64,000 bases of DNA from Actibacterium sp. XHP0104 (GCF_025751515.1 NZ_JAOWLE010000003.1:1-64000), one strand, 5' to 3'; numbered from the stretch's first letter, positions 1 to 9,359 are shown. Translations and numbers: made by a program. The notes: generated from the sequence alone by a model not told the origin.

Positions 1-335
1 CGGGCGGCCGTGGCGTCGGCTCGGAAGAGGACTTTGCCCTGATCGAGAAACTGGCCGACAAGCTGGGCGCCGCCGTCGGCGCCTCGCGCGCGGCGGTCGA
101 CAGCGGCTTTGCCCCGAACGACTGGCAGGTCGGCCAGACCGGCAAGGTCGTGGCACCGGAGCTCTACATCGCCGTCGGCATCTCGGGCGCGATCCAGCAC
201 CTCGCCGGGATGAAAGACAGCAAGATCATCGTCGCCATCAACAAGGACGAAGAGGCCCCCATCTTCCAGGTCGCCGATTACGGCCTGGTCGCAGACCTCT
301 TCGAAGCCGTCCCGGAGCTGACCGAGAAGCTTTGA
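1..335 (+). CDS. etfA: Electron transfer flavoprotein alpha subunit, C-terminal part
   Basis: This is the 3' end of a gene that begins outside the window; the open frame is in phase from base 3. The translated end contains the FAD-binding signature of ETF alpha subunits: [10 protein letters not shown], then [34 protein letters not shown] and [22 protein letters not shown] is a soluble heterodimer that takes electrons from acyl-CoA dehydrogenases and passes them to ETF:ubiquinone oxidoreductase. An acyl-CoA dehydrogenase that would need it (mcd) lies about 9 kb to the right. A strong terminator follows immediately, so this is the last gene of its operon. Family assignment is secure; the missing 5' part cannot be assessed. 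Confidence 0.95.
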   Translation, partial: GGRGVGSEEDFALIEKLADKLGAAVGASRAAVDSGFAPNDWQVGQTGKVVAPELYIAVGISGAIQHLAGMKDSKIIVAINKDEEAPIFQVADYGLVADLFEAVPELTEKL

Positions 336-360
336 TCCGGCGCGATAGGAAACATGTGAG

Positions 361-385
361 GGCCCGCCCAACCGGCGGGCCTTTT
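361..385 (+). terminator. Rho-independent terminator after etfA
   Basis: A perfect 8-bp stem GGCCCGCC/GGCGGGCC encloses a 5-base loop (361-381) and is followed by TTTT. It lies 26 bases after the etfA stop and overlaps the stop of the convergent DUF6473 gene. Confidence 0.85.
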
Positions 386-1200
386 CATTGCAACAGGCCC
401 TGCATGACGGGCGCCAGGGCCTGGGCCACCTCGTGATGGACGGCCGGGCCGGGCAACAGCTGCGCGGCGGCCTCTTCCATCGGGCGAAAGACCATACCCG
501 CCGTGCCCTGCGCCAGCGCGTCGTCGCTGGGCGTCACCCGCACCACCGCCGCGAACAGGTGTTCGACCTGGGCGATCATATTGTCGGTGACGAATAGCGG
601 CTCAGGCCCAAGCCCGCCATCGGGCCATTCCGGCAGTTCCAGCACCAGCAGCACCGACCGCTCTCCCAGCATCTCGGCCAGCGAGCGCATGCGGGCGACC
701 CAGGCGGTGGCCAGTTCCTGCGCCACCAGGTGAAACCGGTCGTCGCAATGGCGGCGCAACCCCTGCAACATGTGCCGGGTAAAGCTGAAATCGGCGAAAT
801 CGACATCGGGGTAGATCGCCTTGAGCGCGGCCGAGGCGCGCAGAAAGCGGTCATTGCGGCGCGGATGCACGGCGTAGTAGCGGTTGGACATGTTCTGCGC
901 GCCCATGGCCTGAACTATGGTCAGATCGGCCCCGCCGCAGATATCAAGCACGGTCGGGTCGCGCATGAACACATCAAGGCCGGCATTCACGCAGCCCAGG
1001 TTGACCACGCTGCGCCCGGTCTGTTCGCCCACAAGCGCCGGGAATGGCAGTTGGACGAATTTGCCATAAGTTTCCGTGCCGCCCAGCACCGCGCAATAGG
1101 CCGCATCCAGATCGACGCGCGGCCCGCGAAACAGGATTCGGGACTGGCCGTAGCGGCATGGTTGATAGTCAATGGCCCCTTGGCCCAGATGTTCATACAT
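385..1200 (-). CDS. DUF6473 family protein
   Basis: I read this as a 271-residue DUF6473 protein, a family known mostly from Rhodobacteraceae and without an established function. Visible motifs are [10 protein letters not shown] near residues 39-48 and [12 protein letters not shown] around 64-75, then a central [24 protein letters not shown] stretch (split here: [12 protein letters not shown], then [12 protein letters not shown]). The GTE and NxGxxNAG blocks are reminiscent of SGNH-type hydrolase blocks, but no Ser-Asp-His triad is obvious, so that is only a suggestion. The ATG at 1200 is preferred over a GTG at 1230 because it follows a G-rich ribosome-binding stretch and family members start near MYE-x-x-G-x-G. 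It is convergent with etfA and stands alone. Confidence 0.75.
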   Translation of the reverse strand: MYEHLGQGAIDYQPCRYGQSRILFRGPRVDLDAAYCAVLGGTETYGKFVQLPFPALVGEQTGRSVVNLGCVNAGLDVFMRDPTVLDICGGADLTIVQAMGAQNMSNRYYAVHPRRNDRFLRASAALKAIYPDVDFADFSFTRHMLQGLRRHCDDRFHLVAQELATAWVARMRSLAEMLGERSVLLVLELPEWPDGGLGPEPLFVTDNMIAQVEHLFAAVVRVTPSDDALAQGTAGMVFRPMEEAAAQLLPGPAVHHEVAQALAPVMQGLLQ

Positions 1201-1299
1201 CCTGCACCCCCAATGTAGTTTTCGACTCACCCAGACCCAGATTGAGGGACCGGGGTTGCCAAAGGGCTAAAGGGGCAAGTTTCTGAAAAGTTTAGGGAA

Positions 1300-2154
1300 T
1301 TATCCGCGTAACGACAGGGTTTGGTCGCGCAGCCAGCGCACGAACCCGCGTGGGTTGTCGGCCCAGGATTCGATCTCGTCGCGCTCGATCAGGCGGCCGA
1401 TTGCGGGGCTCTGCGCCTTGTTCAGCGCATAGGCGACCTCGTGCAGCAGCAGCCCCTGCCGCAGCGTGGGCGACAGGCGGTTGGCGATCTGGTACCAGCG
1501 CGAATTGCAGCCGGGGAAATAGACCGGCAGCACGCGCGCGCCTGACCGCTGGATCATCTTGGCGGTAAAGGGATTCCATTCGGCCTCGATCGCGGGGCCA
1601 AAGAGGGTCTCGGACGAGGCCACGACGCCCGATGGGAACAGCACGATCGCGCCGCCGGTATTCAGATGCTCCATCGCCAGTTTGCGCATGTCGAGGCTGC
1701 GTCGCTGGGCGTCTTCTTCATGGGCAAAGGGCACGGGGATCATGAACGGGTCGATCTCGGCGATGCCGGTCAGGATCGAGCGGGTGAGGATCTTGTAATC
1801 CTGGCGCACGCGGCCGATCAGCTCTGCCAGGACCATGCCATCGACCAGCCCGTGCGGATGGTTGGCGACGATGATCAGCGGCCCCTCGGCGGGGATGCGG
1901 GCGATCTGGTCGGGCGGCGTGGTGACGTCGATGCCCATCACCGACAGCGCCTGCGGCCAGAACGCCTGGCCATGCGGCACGCCCATGGCCTCAAACCGGC
2001 GGATCAGGCGCAGCAGTTTCAGCTTGCCGGTCGTCCATTCCATCACGCGGATGGTGTTGGCCTTGAACGGGTTGGTGAACGTGTTGGCGTAGGACAGGCG
2101 ACGCTTGTCATACGGGTCACTTGCGGGGGGCGTTTCGGGGGGGCGGCTGTCCAT
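1300..2154 (-). CDS. Lysophospholipid acyltransferase family protein (PlsC/hemolysin-like)
   Basis: A 284-residue acyltransferase of the LPLAT/PlsC superfamily. The catalytic block is NHPHGLVDG at residues 98-106, the NHPxGxxDG form found in the 'putative hemolysin' (COG3176) branch, and a second block VLFPSGVVAS follows in the middle of the protein. No clear transmembrane segment; probably peripheral on the inner membrane, transferring acyl groups to a glycerolipid or aminolipid. It is the last gene of the chvI-chvG-hprK-rapZ-EIIA-HPr run, 18 bases after HPr, so likely cotranscribed. The exact substrate cannot be read from the sequence; an ornithine-lipid or lysophosphatidate acyltransferase are both possible. 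Confidence 0.8.
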   Translation of the reverse strand: MDSRPPETPPASDPYDKRRLSYANTFTNPFKANTIRVMEWTTGKLKLLRLIRRFEAMGVPHGQAFWPQALSVMGIDVTTPPDQIARIPAEGPLIIVANHPHGLVDGMVLAELIGRVRQDYKILTRSILTGIAEIDPFMIPVPFAHEEDAQRRSLDMRKLAMEHLNTGGAIVLFPSGVVASSETLFGPAIEAEWNPFTAKMIQRSGARVLPVYFPGCNSRWYQIANRLSPTLRQGLLLHEVAYALNKAQSPAIGRLIERDEIESWADNPRGFVRWLRDQTLSLRG

Positions 2155-2172
2155 CAGGATCGTCCGGCCGGA

Positions 2173-2442
2173 TCAGAACGGTTCGCCGAACCGATTGGCG
2201 ACCAACTCTTGCAGGGCAGACATCAGGGCCTCGGCCTCGGGGCCGCTGGTTTCGACCTCGATCATACAGCCCTTGGACGCGGCCAGCATCAGCAGGCCCA
2301 TGATCGAATCGCCGGCGGCAAACAGGCCGTCGCGGCTGACCTCGGCATCGGCGTCGAACTGTTCGACGGTTTCAACGAACTTGGCAGAGGCGCGTGCATG
2401 CAGCCCCTTTTCGTTGACGATATCCAGGGTCTTGGTGGCCAT
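2173..2442 (-). CDS. ptsH: HPr family phosphocarrier protein
   Basis: An 89-residue HPr. The phosphorylatable His is His15 in KGLHARASAKF and the regulatory serine is Ser46 in GDSIMGLLMLAA, so both the EI-dependent site and the HPrK site are present. That fits an HPr kinase encoded three genes upstream. The protein belongs to a regulatory PTS relay, not a sugar uptake system, since no permease component is nearby. The ATG at 2442 shares one base with the stop of the EIIA gene (TGATG); a GTG three bases earlier is an alternative start. Enzyme I is not in this window. Confidence 0.95.
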   Translation of the reverse strand: MATKTLDIVNEKGLHARASAKFVETVEQFDADAEVSRDGLFAAGDSIMGLLMLAASKGCMIEVETSGPEAEALMSALQELVANRFGEPF

Positions 2443-2837
2443 CACTGCCCACCCGCACCGTCAAAGCTGTTGATGTATTTGCGACCCGCCAGCGCGGCCG
2501 AATCCACCGCCGCATCGACATTCATGCTGCGCGACTTGGCCAGCTTGATCAGCATGGGCAGGTTCGCCCCATACAGGATCTTGCGGTTCGAGCGGTCACA
2601 GGCGCGGATGCTGAGATTCGAGGGCGAGCCGCCGAACATGTCGGTCACCACGATGACGCCGCTGCCCTCGTCCACCTCGTCGGCGGCGGCCAGGATTTCG
2701 GCCTGCTTGAGGGCGCGGTCATGTTCGGGTTCGATCGAGATCGCGCGAATGCCGTCCTGCTTGCCGACGACGTGTTCCACCGCCGCCAGGTATTCCCGGG
2801 CCAATCCGCCATGCGCTACGATCACGATGCCGATCAA
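2442..2837 (-). CDS. PTS EIIA component, mannose family (EIIA-Man)
   Basis: A 131-residue EIIA-Man domain protein. The phospho-accepting histidine is His9 in [14 protein letters not shown], and the motif [13 protein letters not shown] is typical of the fold. The reading frame is open further upstream, but that would lie inside rapZ; I chose TTG at 2837 because it overlaps the rapZ stop (TTGA) and puts the N-terminus exactly at the family's usual first strand. No EIIB, IIC or IID is adjacent, so this should be a regulatory EIIA that receives phosphate from HPr. In other Alphaproteobacteria such EIIA-Man proteins sit in the same chvIG-hprK cluster. Confidence 0.92.
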   Translation of the reverse strand: MIGIVIVAHGGLAREYLAAVEHVVGKQDGIRAISIEPEHDRALKQAEILAAADEVDEGSGVIVVTDMFGGSPSNLSIRACDRSNRKILYGANLPMLIKLAKSRSMNVDAAVDSAALAGRKYINSFDGAGGQ

Positions 2838-3748
2838 ACGGTGGTCTCCGACTTGTTGCCCCCGCCGGGGGCCTGACGCTCTATTTCTCGATGCCTTATA
2901 GACACCCGCCATCCGCCCTCTGCAAGCACCTGTGACAGTTTTTCGGCCAATGTGACCGAACGGTGTTGCCCTCCGGTACACCCGAATGCAATCGAGAGAT
3001 GAGCTTTGCCCTCGCCGATATAGGCCGGCAGCAGGAATTCGGTCAAATCGCGCACCCGGTCAAAGAATCCGTCAAAGCGCGGGTCGGCGCAGACATAATC
3101 GCGCACGGCGGGCGACAGGCCGTTCAGGCCGCGCAGATCGGGCTGCCAATACGGGTTTTGCAGGAACCGGCAGTCGAACACCATGTCGGCCGCGCGCGGA
3201 ATGCCCCGCTTGTAGGAAAAGGACTGAACCGACAGGGCCAGGCGGTGGCCGTCCTCGACGCTGAACAGCCGGGCCAGTTCGGCGCGCAGGTCGTGCTGGT
3301 TCAGGTCGGACGTGTCGATCAGGAAATCCGACAGCATCCGAATCGGGCCCAGCAGATCCAGCTCGCGCGCGATGCCGGCATCGGGGCTTTCGGCGGGGGC
3401 CAGGGGGTGACGGCGGCGGGTCTCGGAAAAGCGGCGCTGAAGGGTTTCAGGGCGGCAATCCAGATACAGAACCTCGCATTGCACGCGCGGATCGGCCCGC
3501 AATTGCCCCACCAGGTCGGCCAGCGCCCCGACCGAGAAATCACGCGTGCGCGGATCGACCCCCAGCGCCAGCGCGGCGCCATGCGGGGGGCCGTCGAACA
3601 GGCGCGGGATCAGCGACAGGGGCAGGTTGTCGATGGCCTCATATCCCAGATCCTCAAGCGCATGCAGCGCCGTTGACCGCCCCGCGCCTGCGGGGCCGGT
3701 GACCAGCACCAGCCGCTGTGCTGCGGTCATGTTCTGCTTGGCTGTCAT
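2834..3748 (-). CDS. rapZ: RNase adapter / nucleotide-binding protein RapZ
   Basis: A 304-residue RapZ (YvcJ/UPF0042) protein. The Walker A motif GPAGAGRS is near residues 19-26, followed by [17 protein letters not shown], and the C-terminal domain ends with [15 protein letters not shown], the family's signature. RapZ proteins bind nucleotides, and in enterobacteria sense glucosamine-6-phosphate and guide RNase E; whether the Rhodobacteraceae member does so is not known from sequence. Its ATG overlaps the hprK stop by four bases and its stop overlaps the EIIA start, so translation is coupled along the operon. A second ATG at codon 7 is possible. Confidence 0.94.
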   Translation of the reverse strand: MTAKQNMTAAQRLVLVTGPAGAGRSTALHALEDLGYEAIDNLPLSLIPRLFDGPPHGAALALGVDPRTRDFSVGALADLVGQLRADPRVQCEVLYLDCRPETLQRRFSETRRRHPLAPAESPDAGIARELDLLGPIRMLSDFLIDTSDLNQHDLRAELARLFSVEDGHRLALSVQSFSYKRGIPRAADMVFDCRFLQNPYWQPDLRGLNGLSPAVRDYVCADPRFDGFFDRVRDLTEFLLPAYIGEGKAHLSIAFGCTGGQHRSVTLAEKLSQVLAEGGWRVSIRHREIERQAPGGGNKSETTV

Positions 3749-4173
3749 GCACGCCTCCCACCCTTGAGATATTGCAGGATGGCCGCGGGAAAATGCGGGT
3801 ACACGCAGTTGTGCACCAATGGCACCGGCACGTCCAGCAGCCGCGTTTCGCGCATGGGCGGCAGGCGTTCGGTTTCGGGATGGTCCAGGTCGACGACCAG
3901 AACCACCGGCGCGGCCGGGCAGGTTTCGGCCGCCAAGAGGCCAACCCCGCGCGCCTCGATCATGCCGCGGATCGCGGCGGGGGCGCTGGCCACCGGCACG
4001 CCGTCGATCAGGCGCAGCATCACGCCGTCATCCGATACCAGCTCGGCACCACGGGCCATCAGCTCCAGCGCGAGGGCGGATTTTCCGGTGCCCGAGGCCC
4101 CGGTGATCAAGACGCCGCGCCCGTTCAGGGCCACACAGGTTGCATGAAATGTGATGGTGCCCGGGGTCGTCAT
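3745..4173 (-). CDS. hprK: HPr kinase/phosphorylase, short alphaproteobacterial form
   Basis: A 142-residue protein comprising only the catalytic P-loop domain of HPr kinase. Walker A is GASGTGKS at residues 25-32 and the partner strand LVSDDGVML follows. Firmicute HPrK is about 310 residues with an extra N-terminal domain; that domain is absent here, which is normal for Alphaproteobacteria. It phosphorylates HPr on Ser46, present in the ptsH product of this operon. It lies 9 bases after chvG, so envelope sensing and the PTS relay are likely coexpressed. Confidence 0.93.
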   Translation of the reverse strand: MTTPGTITFHATCVALNGRGVLITGASGTGKSALALELMARGAELVSDDGVMLRLIDGVPVASAPAAIRGMIEARGVGLLAAETCPAAPVVLVVDLDHPETERLPPMRETRLLDVPVPLVHNCVYPHFPAAILQYLKGGRRA

Positions 4174-4182
4174 CGCGCCGCC

Positions 4183-5865
4183 CTAGACGGGCAGACCCAC
4201 GACAAAGCGCGCGCCCAGCGGCTCGGATGTGGGATCGGCATCGGTGGGGCGGATGTTCTCGGCCCAGATCACGCCGCCATGCGCCTCGACGATCTGTTTC
4301 GAGATCGCAAGGCCCAGGCCGGAATGGTCGCCAAACTGGCCCGGCGGGCGTTCCGAGTAGAACCGCTTGAAGATCTTGTCGAGCGCCTGATCGGGAATGC
4401 CGGGGCCGGTATCCTCGACCACGACCAGCACCCGGTTGCCGCGGCTGCGGGCCCAGATCCGGACGGCGTCGCCCTCTTCGCAGAATGAGACGGCGTTGGT
4501 GATCAGGTTGACGAACACCTGCGCCAGGCGCGCCTCGAGGCCCTGCACGATGATCGGCTCTTTCGGCAGGTCGGAAATGAAGTCAACGCCCTTGCCGCGC
4601 GCATCGTTGCCCAGATGCTCGGCCAGGTTTTGCAACAGCTTGGAAAGGTTGAACCTTTCCTCTTCTTCCTTGACCAGTTCGCTATCCAGCCGCGACGCGT
4701 TCGAGATGTCGCTGACCAGCCGGTCAAGCCGGCGCACGTCGTGCTCGATCACCTCAAGCAGCTTTTCGCGCTGGTCGTCGCGCTTGGCCACATGCATCGT
4801 GCCCACCGCCGACCGCAGCGAGGCCAGCGGGTTCTTGATCTCATGCGCCACGTCGGCGGCGAATTGTTCGTTTGCGTCGATCCGGTCATACAGCGCCGCC
4901 AGCATCCCGCGCAGCGCCTCGGACAGGCGGCCGATCTCGTCAGGGCGGGCGGTCAGATCGGGGATGCGCACGCGGCCGGGGCTGATCTTGCGCGAATTGC
5001 GGTCACGGCCGATTTCGGCCGCCGCGGCCAGATCGGCCAGCGGGTTGGCGATGGTGTTGGCCAAGAGCAGCGACAGCCCCACCGAGACCAGCAGCGCAAC
5101 GACGAAAATGCGCAGAACCTGCTCGCGCTCGGCGCGGATCAACTGGTCGATCTCGCCGGCGGCCGAGGTCAGCGCGACGGCCCCCACAACCGTTTCGCCC
5201 TGCATGATCGGGGTCGCGACCGAAAAGATCGTGCCGCCGCCGACATCCTCGCCGGCGCGGGCAACGGTTTCGCCGCGCACGGCCTGCAAAACCAGGCCGC
5301 TGGCCAGATCCTCGGGGTTGGTGCCCACCAGAACCGCGTCATTCGACACCAGCGCCGACAGGCCGTTCCACAGCCGGTTCAGCATATCGGTAATCGCCGT
5401 CGATCCGCCCGCACCCGGAAGCGGGCCGCGAATCTCGGAGCGGGTGGCCGCGATCAGGCCGCCCTGGCGGTCATAGACGTAAAGATCGACGTTATCCTCT
5501 GGCGCCAGCGCCACCAGCGTTTCGTCGGCCTGCACCCCCTCAGAGGCGCCAAGGCTGACGGGGCCGCTGCGCGACAGCTGCACCTCGAACACATCCGCGA
5601 CCAGGCGGGCCTGGGTGATCAGGGCCTGTTCGCGCTGGTTGACCAGGCTGTCACGGCCCGGATCCATGAACAGAACACCCGCGACCAGCACCACCAGCCC
5701 CATGAGGTTGAAGGTGATGATCTTGCGGGCCAGGGGCGAGCGATTGAGCGAGACAAAGCCGCGCTTGCGGCGACGCTCGCGCATCTCGGTATCCCCCTTG
5801 GACGGGGACACCCAGTCTTCACCGATCAGGACGGTTGCGTCCCCAGATGCCTTGGTGTCTCGCAC
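4183..5865 (-). CDS. chvG: Sensor histidine kinase ChvG (ExoS type)
   Basis: A 560-residue membrane histidine kinase, partner of the response regulator encoded just upstream. Order: a basic cytoplasmic N-terminal tail with GEDWVSPS and RERRRKRG, TM1 at about 49-67, a periplasmic sensing domain of about 180 residues, TM2 at about 250-269, HAMP, then the H-box DVAHEIKNPLASL with His341 and ATPase blocks NAVSF, VEDTGPGIP and SGLGLAISKQ. In rhizobia ChvG/ExoS responds to acid or envelope conditions. I favour GTG at 5865, with AAGGGA about 7 bases before it; TTG at 5871 is an alternative, and starting at a later ATG would remove the conserved N-terminal tail. Confidence 0.93.
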   Translation of the reverse strand: MRDTKASGDATVLIGEDWVSPSKGDTEMRERRRKRGFVSLNRSPLARKIITFNLMGLVVLVAGVLFMDPGRDSLVNQREQALITQARLVADVFEVQLSRSGPVSLGASEGVQADETLVALAPEDNVDLYVYDRQGGLIAATRSEIRGPLPGAGGSTAITDMLNRLWNGLSALVSNDAVLVGTNPEDLASGLVLQAVRGETVARAGEDVGGGTIFSVATPIMQGETVVGAVALTSAAGEIDQLIRAEREQVLRIFVVALLVSVGLSLLLANTIANPLADLAAAAEIGRDRNSRKISPGRVRIPDLTARPDEIGRLSEALRGMLAALYDRIDANEQFAADVAHEIKNPLASLRSAVGTMHVAKRDDQREKLLEVIEHDVRRLDRLVSDISNASRLDSELVKEEEERFNLSKLLQNLAEHLGNDARGKGVDFISDLPKEPIIVQGLEARLAQVFVNLITNAVSFCEEGDAVRIWARSRGNRVLVVVEDTGPGIPDQALDKIFKRFYSERPPGQFGDHSGLGLAISKQIVEAHGGVIWAENIRPTDADPTSEPLGARFVVGLPV

Positions 5866-5898
5866 GGTCAATCCCTTGGGCGGGCGTTTCAGCGGGTC

Positions 5899-6600
5899 TT
5901 ACTCTTCGTTATAGCGATAGCCGATGCCATACAGCGTCTCGATCGCCGAGAAATCCTGATCGGCCTGGCGCATCTTCTTGCGCAGACGCTTGATATGGCT
6001 GTCGATGGTGCGGTCGTCGACATAGACCTGATCGTCATAGGCGACATCCATCAGCTGATCGCGGCTTTTGACGAAACCGGGGCGTTGGGCCAGGGCCTGC
6101 AGCAGCAGGAACTCGGTCACGGTCAGCGATACGTCGTTGCCTTTCCAGGTCACCGCGTGGCGCAGCGGATCCATCGTCAGATGGCCGCGCGACATGACCT
6201 TGGTTTCCTCGGTCGGGGCGACGGCATCCGAGGCGATCGCCTCTTGCCGGCGCAGCAGGGCGCGGATGCGTTCGACCAGAAGCCGTTGAGAAAACGGCTT
6301 TTTCACATAGTCATCGGCGCCCATACGCAGGCCGAGAACCTCGTCGATCTCGTCATCCTTGGATGTCAGAAAGATCACCGGCATGGTGGTTTTCTGCCGC
6401 AGTCGCTGCAACAGATCCATGCCATCCATCCGGGGCATCTTGATGTCCAGAACCGCCATGTCGGGAAGGCGTTTGTTGAACGCATCCAATGCCGACTGGC
6501 CGTCATTATATGTTTCGACCTCGAAACCCTCTGCCTCAAGGGTCATGGAAACCGAAGTCAGGATATTCCTGTCGTCGTCAACGAGCGCAATCCGTGACAT
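5899..6600 (-). CDS. chvI: Response regulator ChvI (OmpR/PhoB family)
   Basis: A 233-residue two-domain regulator. The receiver has the acidic pocket DDD at residues 8-10 and the phosphoacceptor Asp52 in [11 protein letters not shown]; the switch lysine is in YVKKPFSQR. The C-terminal winged helix has the trans_reg_C pattern ending [11 protein letters not shown]. It begins the minus-strand operon chvI-chvG-hprK-rapZ-EIIA-HPr and is divergent from pckA across a 342-base region, an arrangement shared with Rhizobiales, where the ChvI/ChvG pair is also beside pckA. In this family the regulator controls envelope, exopolysaccharide and acid-response genes. Confidence 0.94.
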   Translation of the reverse strand: MSRIALVDDDRNILTSVSMTLEAEGFEVETYNDGQSALDAFNKRLPDMAVLDIKMPRMDGMDLLQRLRQKTTMPVIFLTSKDDEIDEVLGLRMGADDYVKKPFSQRLLVERIRALLRRQEAIASDAVAPTEETKVMSRGHLTMDPLRHAVTWKGNDVSLTVTEFLLLQALAQRPGFVKSRDQLMDVAYDDQVYVDDRTIDSHIKRLRKKMRQADQDFSAIETLYGIGYRYNEE

Positions 6601-6942
6601 GGGGTTTTACCTTTGTGCTGCTCTGTGCCTGTTTTTTGCCATATTTTTCCCGTTTCGCCCTTAGGAATCAACTGCTAACTGCGAATCACCCGATTGCGCA
6701 GGTCTCAGCAGAGCGGAAAAAAGATGACACATTGCTAATTTGCATCACTTTTCGAGTCGGTGCAGCTTGCGGTTGCGCTAAACTGCGACCGTTTGCGCTA
6801 ACCAATGCCCGCCACCTGTTCCTTCTGGAAATGACCGTGATATAGGAGCGCACCCGCAGCAAATCGCGGGCCGGCGGCAGGGCTGCCAACTTCTAGAGAT
6901 CAATCGGACCGCCCCATGGCGGACGGCGTCAGGAGCAAGCAT
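6601..6942. other. Divergent chvI/pckA promoter region
   Basis: This 342-base gap holds no convincing gene. It must contain promoters for chvI to the left and pckA to the right. The middle is A/T-richer than the flanks. Two copies of TTGCGCTAA occur at 6773-6781 and 6793-6801. A weak pckA promoter may be TTCCTT (6819-6824) with TATAGG (6841-6846), 16 bases apart; I am not sure of it. Confidence 0.6.
6771..6803 (+). promoter_or_regulatory. Tandem GCGC-centred operator-like repeats upstream of pckA
   Basis: GGTTGCGCTAAAC at 6771-6783 and GTTTGCGCTAACC at 6791-6803 share TTGCGCTAA and start 20 bases apart, about two helical turns. GTTTGCGCTAAC is a 12-bp near palindrome (10 of 12 positions). 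A GCGC centre flanked by GTTA/TAAC resembles LacI-family operators; from memory, CceR, a central-carbon regulator in Rhodobacter, recognises a site of this type. This is an inference from pattern. Confidence 0.5.
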
Positions 6943-8541
6943 ATGTCAACTGGACGGGTGAACCCCAAACAGCGGCTGGAAGATCAAGGCATCACCGGGC
7001 TGGGCCAGGTCTATTACAACCTCATGGAGCCGGCTCTGGTCGAGGCTGCGCTGAAGCGCGACGAAGGCACGCTGGGCAATGGCGGCGCTTTCCTGGTAAC
7101 CACCGGCGAACATACCGGCCGTTCGCCCAAGGACAAATTCGTTGTGCGCACCCCGTCGGTCGAAGACTCGATCTGGTGGGACAACAACAAACCGATGGAC
7201 CCCGAGGCGTTCGACCGCCTCTATGCCGACATGGTCGAGCATATGAAGGGCCGCGACTATTTCGTGCAGGACCTGTTCGGCGGCGCTGACCCTGAACACC
7301 GCCTCGACGTGCGCGTCGTGACCGAGCTGGCCTGGCACAACCTCTTCATCCGCCACCTGCTGCGCCGCCCCTCGCGGGACGAGCTGGACAGCTTTGTGCC
7401 GGAATTCACCATCATCAACTGCCCCAGCTTCTCGGCCGATCCCGAAAAGCACGGCTGCCGCTCGGGCACGGTGATTGCGCTGAACTTTGACAAGAAGCTG
7501 ATCCTGATCGGCGGCACCGAATATGCCGGCGAGAACAAGAAATCGGTCTTTACCCTGCTGAACTACATCCTGCCGGGCAAAGGCGTGATGGCGATGCACT
7601 GCTCGGCCAACCACGCGATCGACAACCCGGTCGACACCGCCGTGTTCTTTGGCCTGTCGGGCACCGGCAAGACCACCCTGTCGGCCGATCCGTCGCGCAC
7701 CCTGATCGGCGACGACGAACATGGCTGGTCGGACAAGGGCACCTTTAACTTCGAAGGCGGCTGCTATGCCAAGACCATCAGCCTCAGCGCCGAAGCCGAG
7801 CCGGAAATCTTTGCGACCACCAGCAAGTTCGCGACCGTGATCGAGAACATGGTGTTCGACCCGGAAACCAAGGAACTGGATTTCGAAGATGACAGCCTGA
7901 CGGCCAACATGCGTTGCGCCTATCCGCTGGAATACATCTCGAACGCCTCGGAAACCGCCCTGGGCGGCCACCCGAAGAACATCATCATGCTGACCTGCGA
8001 CGCGTTCGGCGTTCTGCCCCCGATCGCACGTCTGACCCCGGCCCAGGCCATGTATCACTTCCTCTCGGGCTTCACCTCCAAGGTGGCCGGCACCGAGAAA
8101 GGCGTGACCGAGCCCGAGCCGACGTTCTCGACCTGCTTTGGCGCGCCCTTCATGCCGCGTCGCCCCGAGGCCTATGGCAACCTGCTGCGCGAAAAGATCG
8201 CCAAGCATGGCGCGACCTGCTGGCTGGTTAACACCGGCTGGACCGGCGGCGCCTATGGCACCGGCTCGCGCATGCCGATCAAGGCGACCCGCGCCCTGCT
8301 GACCGCCGCGCTGGACGGCTCGTTGAACGATGTGGAATTCCGCAAGGACGCCAACTTTGGCTTCCAGGTGCCGGTCTCGGTGCCGGGTGTCGATGACGCC
8401 CTGCTGGAACCGCGCCAGACCTGGGCCGACAAAGACGCCTATGACGCGCAGGCCCAGAAACTGGTCAACATGTTCGCCGAGAACTTTGCCCAGTACGTGC
8501 CCTATATCGACGAAGACGTAAAAGCCGCTGCAATCGGCTAA
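6943..8541 (+). CDS. pckA: Phosphoenolpyruvate carboxykinase (ATP)
   Basis: A 532-residue ATP-dependent PEPCK. It converts oxaloacetate and ATP to PEP, CO2 and ADP, the entry step of gluconeogenesis from organic acids. Visible signatures: [14 protein letters not shown] near the N-terminus, the PEPCK motif ALNFDKK and [11 protein letters not shown], the kinase-1a loop [38 protein letters not shown], and [15 protein letters not shown]. The ATG at 6943 is chosen because AGGAG lies 7 bases upstream; an ATG at 6916 is in frame but has no ribosome-binding site. Possible control by ChvI and by a LacI-type regulator at the upstream repeats. A terminator follows. Confidence 0.97.
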   Translation: MSTGRVNPKQRLEDQGITGLGQVYYNLMEPALVEAALKRDEGTLGNGGAFLVTTGEHTGRSPKDKFVVRTPSVEDSIWWDNNKPMDPEAFDRLYADMVEHMKGRDYFVQDLFGGADPEHRLDVRVVTELAWHNLFIRHLLRRPSRDELDSFVPEFTIINCPSFSADPEKHGCRSGTVIALNFDKKLILIGGTEYAGENKKSVFTLLNYILPGKGVMAMHCSANHAIDNPVDTAVFFGLSGTGKTTLSADPSRTLIGDDEHGWSDKGTFNFEGGCYAKTISLSAEAEPEIFATTSKFATVIENMVFDPETKELDFEDDSLTANMRCAYPLEYISNASETALGGHPKNIIMLTCDAFGVLPPIARLTPAQAMYHFLSGFTSKVAGTEKGVTEPEPTFSTCFGAPFMPRRPEAYGNLLREKIAKHGATCWLVNTGWTGGAYGTGSRMPIKATRALLTAALDGSLNDVEFRKDANFGFQVPVSVPGVDDALLEPRQTWADKDAYDAQAQKLVNMFAENFAQYVPYIDEDVKAAAIG

Positions 8542-8562
8542 GCATTCGGACAGTGAAGACCA

Positions 8563-8589
8563 AAGGCCCGGCCCCGCGCCGGGCCTTTT
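8563..8589 (+). terminator. Terminator after pckA, possibly bidirectional
   Basis: A perfect 10-bp stem AAGGCCCGGC/GCCGGGCCTT with a 5-base loop (8563-8587), followed by TT. The A-rich left edge means it could also stop transcripts arriving from the convergent tauE-like gene, whose stop is 3 bases away. Confidence 0.85.
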
Positions 8590-8591
8590 CG

Positions 8592-9359
8592 TTACATCAG
8601 CCCGCGCCGGATCAGGTTGATCGCCGCTAGCGACAGCACCACCAGCGTCACCTTGCGAAACAGCGCGGCATCCAGCCGATCCTGCACCGCGAACCCGGCC
8701 AGCATCCCCGCCACGGCCGGCACGATCAGCGCCCCCGACAGCGGCAGCGTCTGCGCGTTCAGCACCCCGGTGCCCAGATGCGACACGATCAGCGCCACGC
8801 AACCCACCAGGAAGACCACGCCCTGCACGCGCACCATCTCAGTCTTTTCGGTGCCGTATGACAGCAGATAGGCGATCACCGGCGGCCCCCAGACCCCGGA
8901 GATGCCGCCAAAGAACCCGCTGACCACGCCCATCATGTATTCGGCCCGCACCCGGTGGCCCGGTTGCAGCACCAGTTGTCGCCCCGTCAGCTGGCTGAGG
9001 CCATAAAACAGCAGTGGCACGCCCAGCAGCAGATACAGCGCCCGCTGCGGCAGCCATGTCACCAAAGGCGCGCTGAGAAAGATCATCACGATGATGGTGC
9101 CGATCAGCCGCCGATAGCGCCGCACCGCGCCCCAGGCCTGACCCGCCCCCTGGCGCAGCGCCTGCGACAGGTTGGTCACCAAAGTCGCCCCGATCAGCGC
9201 CGCCAGCGCCACCGGCGCCGGTAACACCATGGACAATCCTGACATCATGATCATCGGCATGGCAAAGCCCACCACCCCCTTTACGAAGCCCGCAAAGAAG
9301 GCGATTATCGCTGCAATCGCAAAGACCTCGGGCGGGATGCCCAGAATCTGCTCTGACAC
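8592..9359 (-). CDS. TauE/SafE family sulfite or anion exporter-like permease
   Basis: A 255-residue polytopic membrane protein with about seven or eight hydrophobic segments. The first half contains FAGFVKGVVGFAMPMIM and the second half FFGGISGVWGPPVIAYLL, the duplicated glycine-rich motifs of the TauE/SafE (DUF81, COG0730) family. Members export sulfite, sulfoacetate or related anions, but the substrate here cannot be decided. It is convergent with pckA and divergent from mcd, and has no obvious functional partner nearby. Confidence 0.85.
   Translation of the reverse strand: MSEQILGIPPEVFAIAAIIAFFAGFVKGVVGFAMPMIMMSGLSMVLPAPVALAALIGATLVTNLSQALRQGAGQAWGAVRRYRRLIGTIIVMIFLSAPLVTWLPQRALYLLLGVPLLFYGLSQLTGRQLVLQPGHRVRAEYMMGVVSGFFGGISGVWGPPVIAYLLSYGTEKTEMVRVQGVVFLVGCVALIVSHLGTGVLNAQTLPLSGALIVPAVAGMLAGFAVQDRLDAALFRKVTLVVLSLAAINLIRRGLM

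Noticed and set aside
6916-6942. ATG at 6916 as start of pckA
   Set aside because: It lacks a ribosome-binding site; AGGAG at 6931-6935 points to ATG 6943, which also fits the family start.
6946-8802. A 618-codon minus-strand frame across pckA
   Set aside because: Shadow of pckA with no recognisable motif; it also crosses the strong terminator at 8563-8589.
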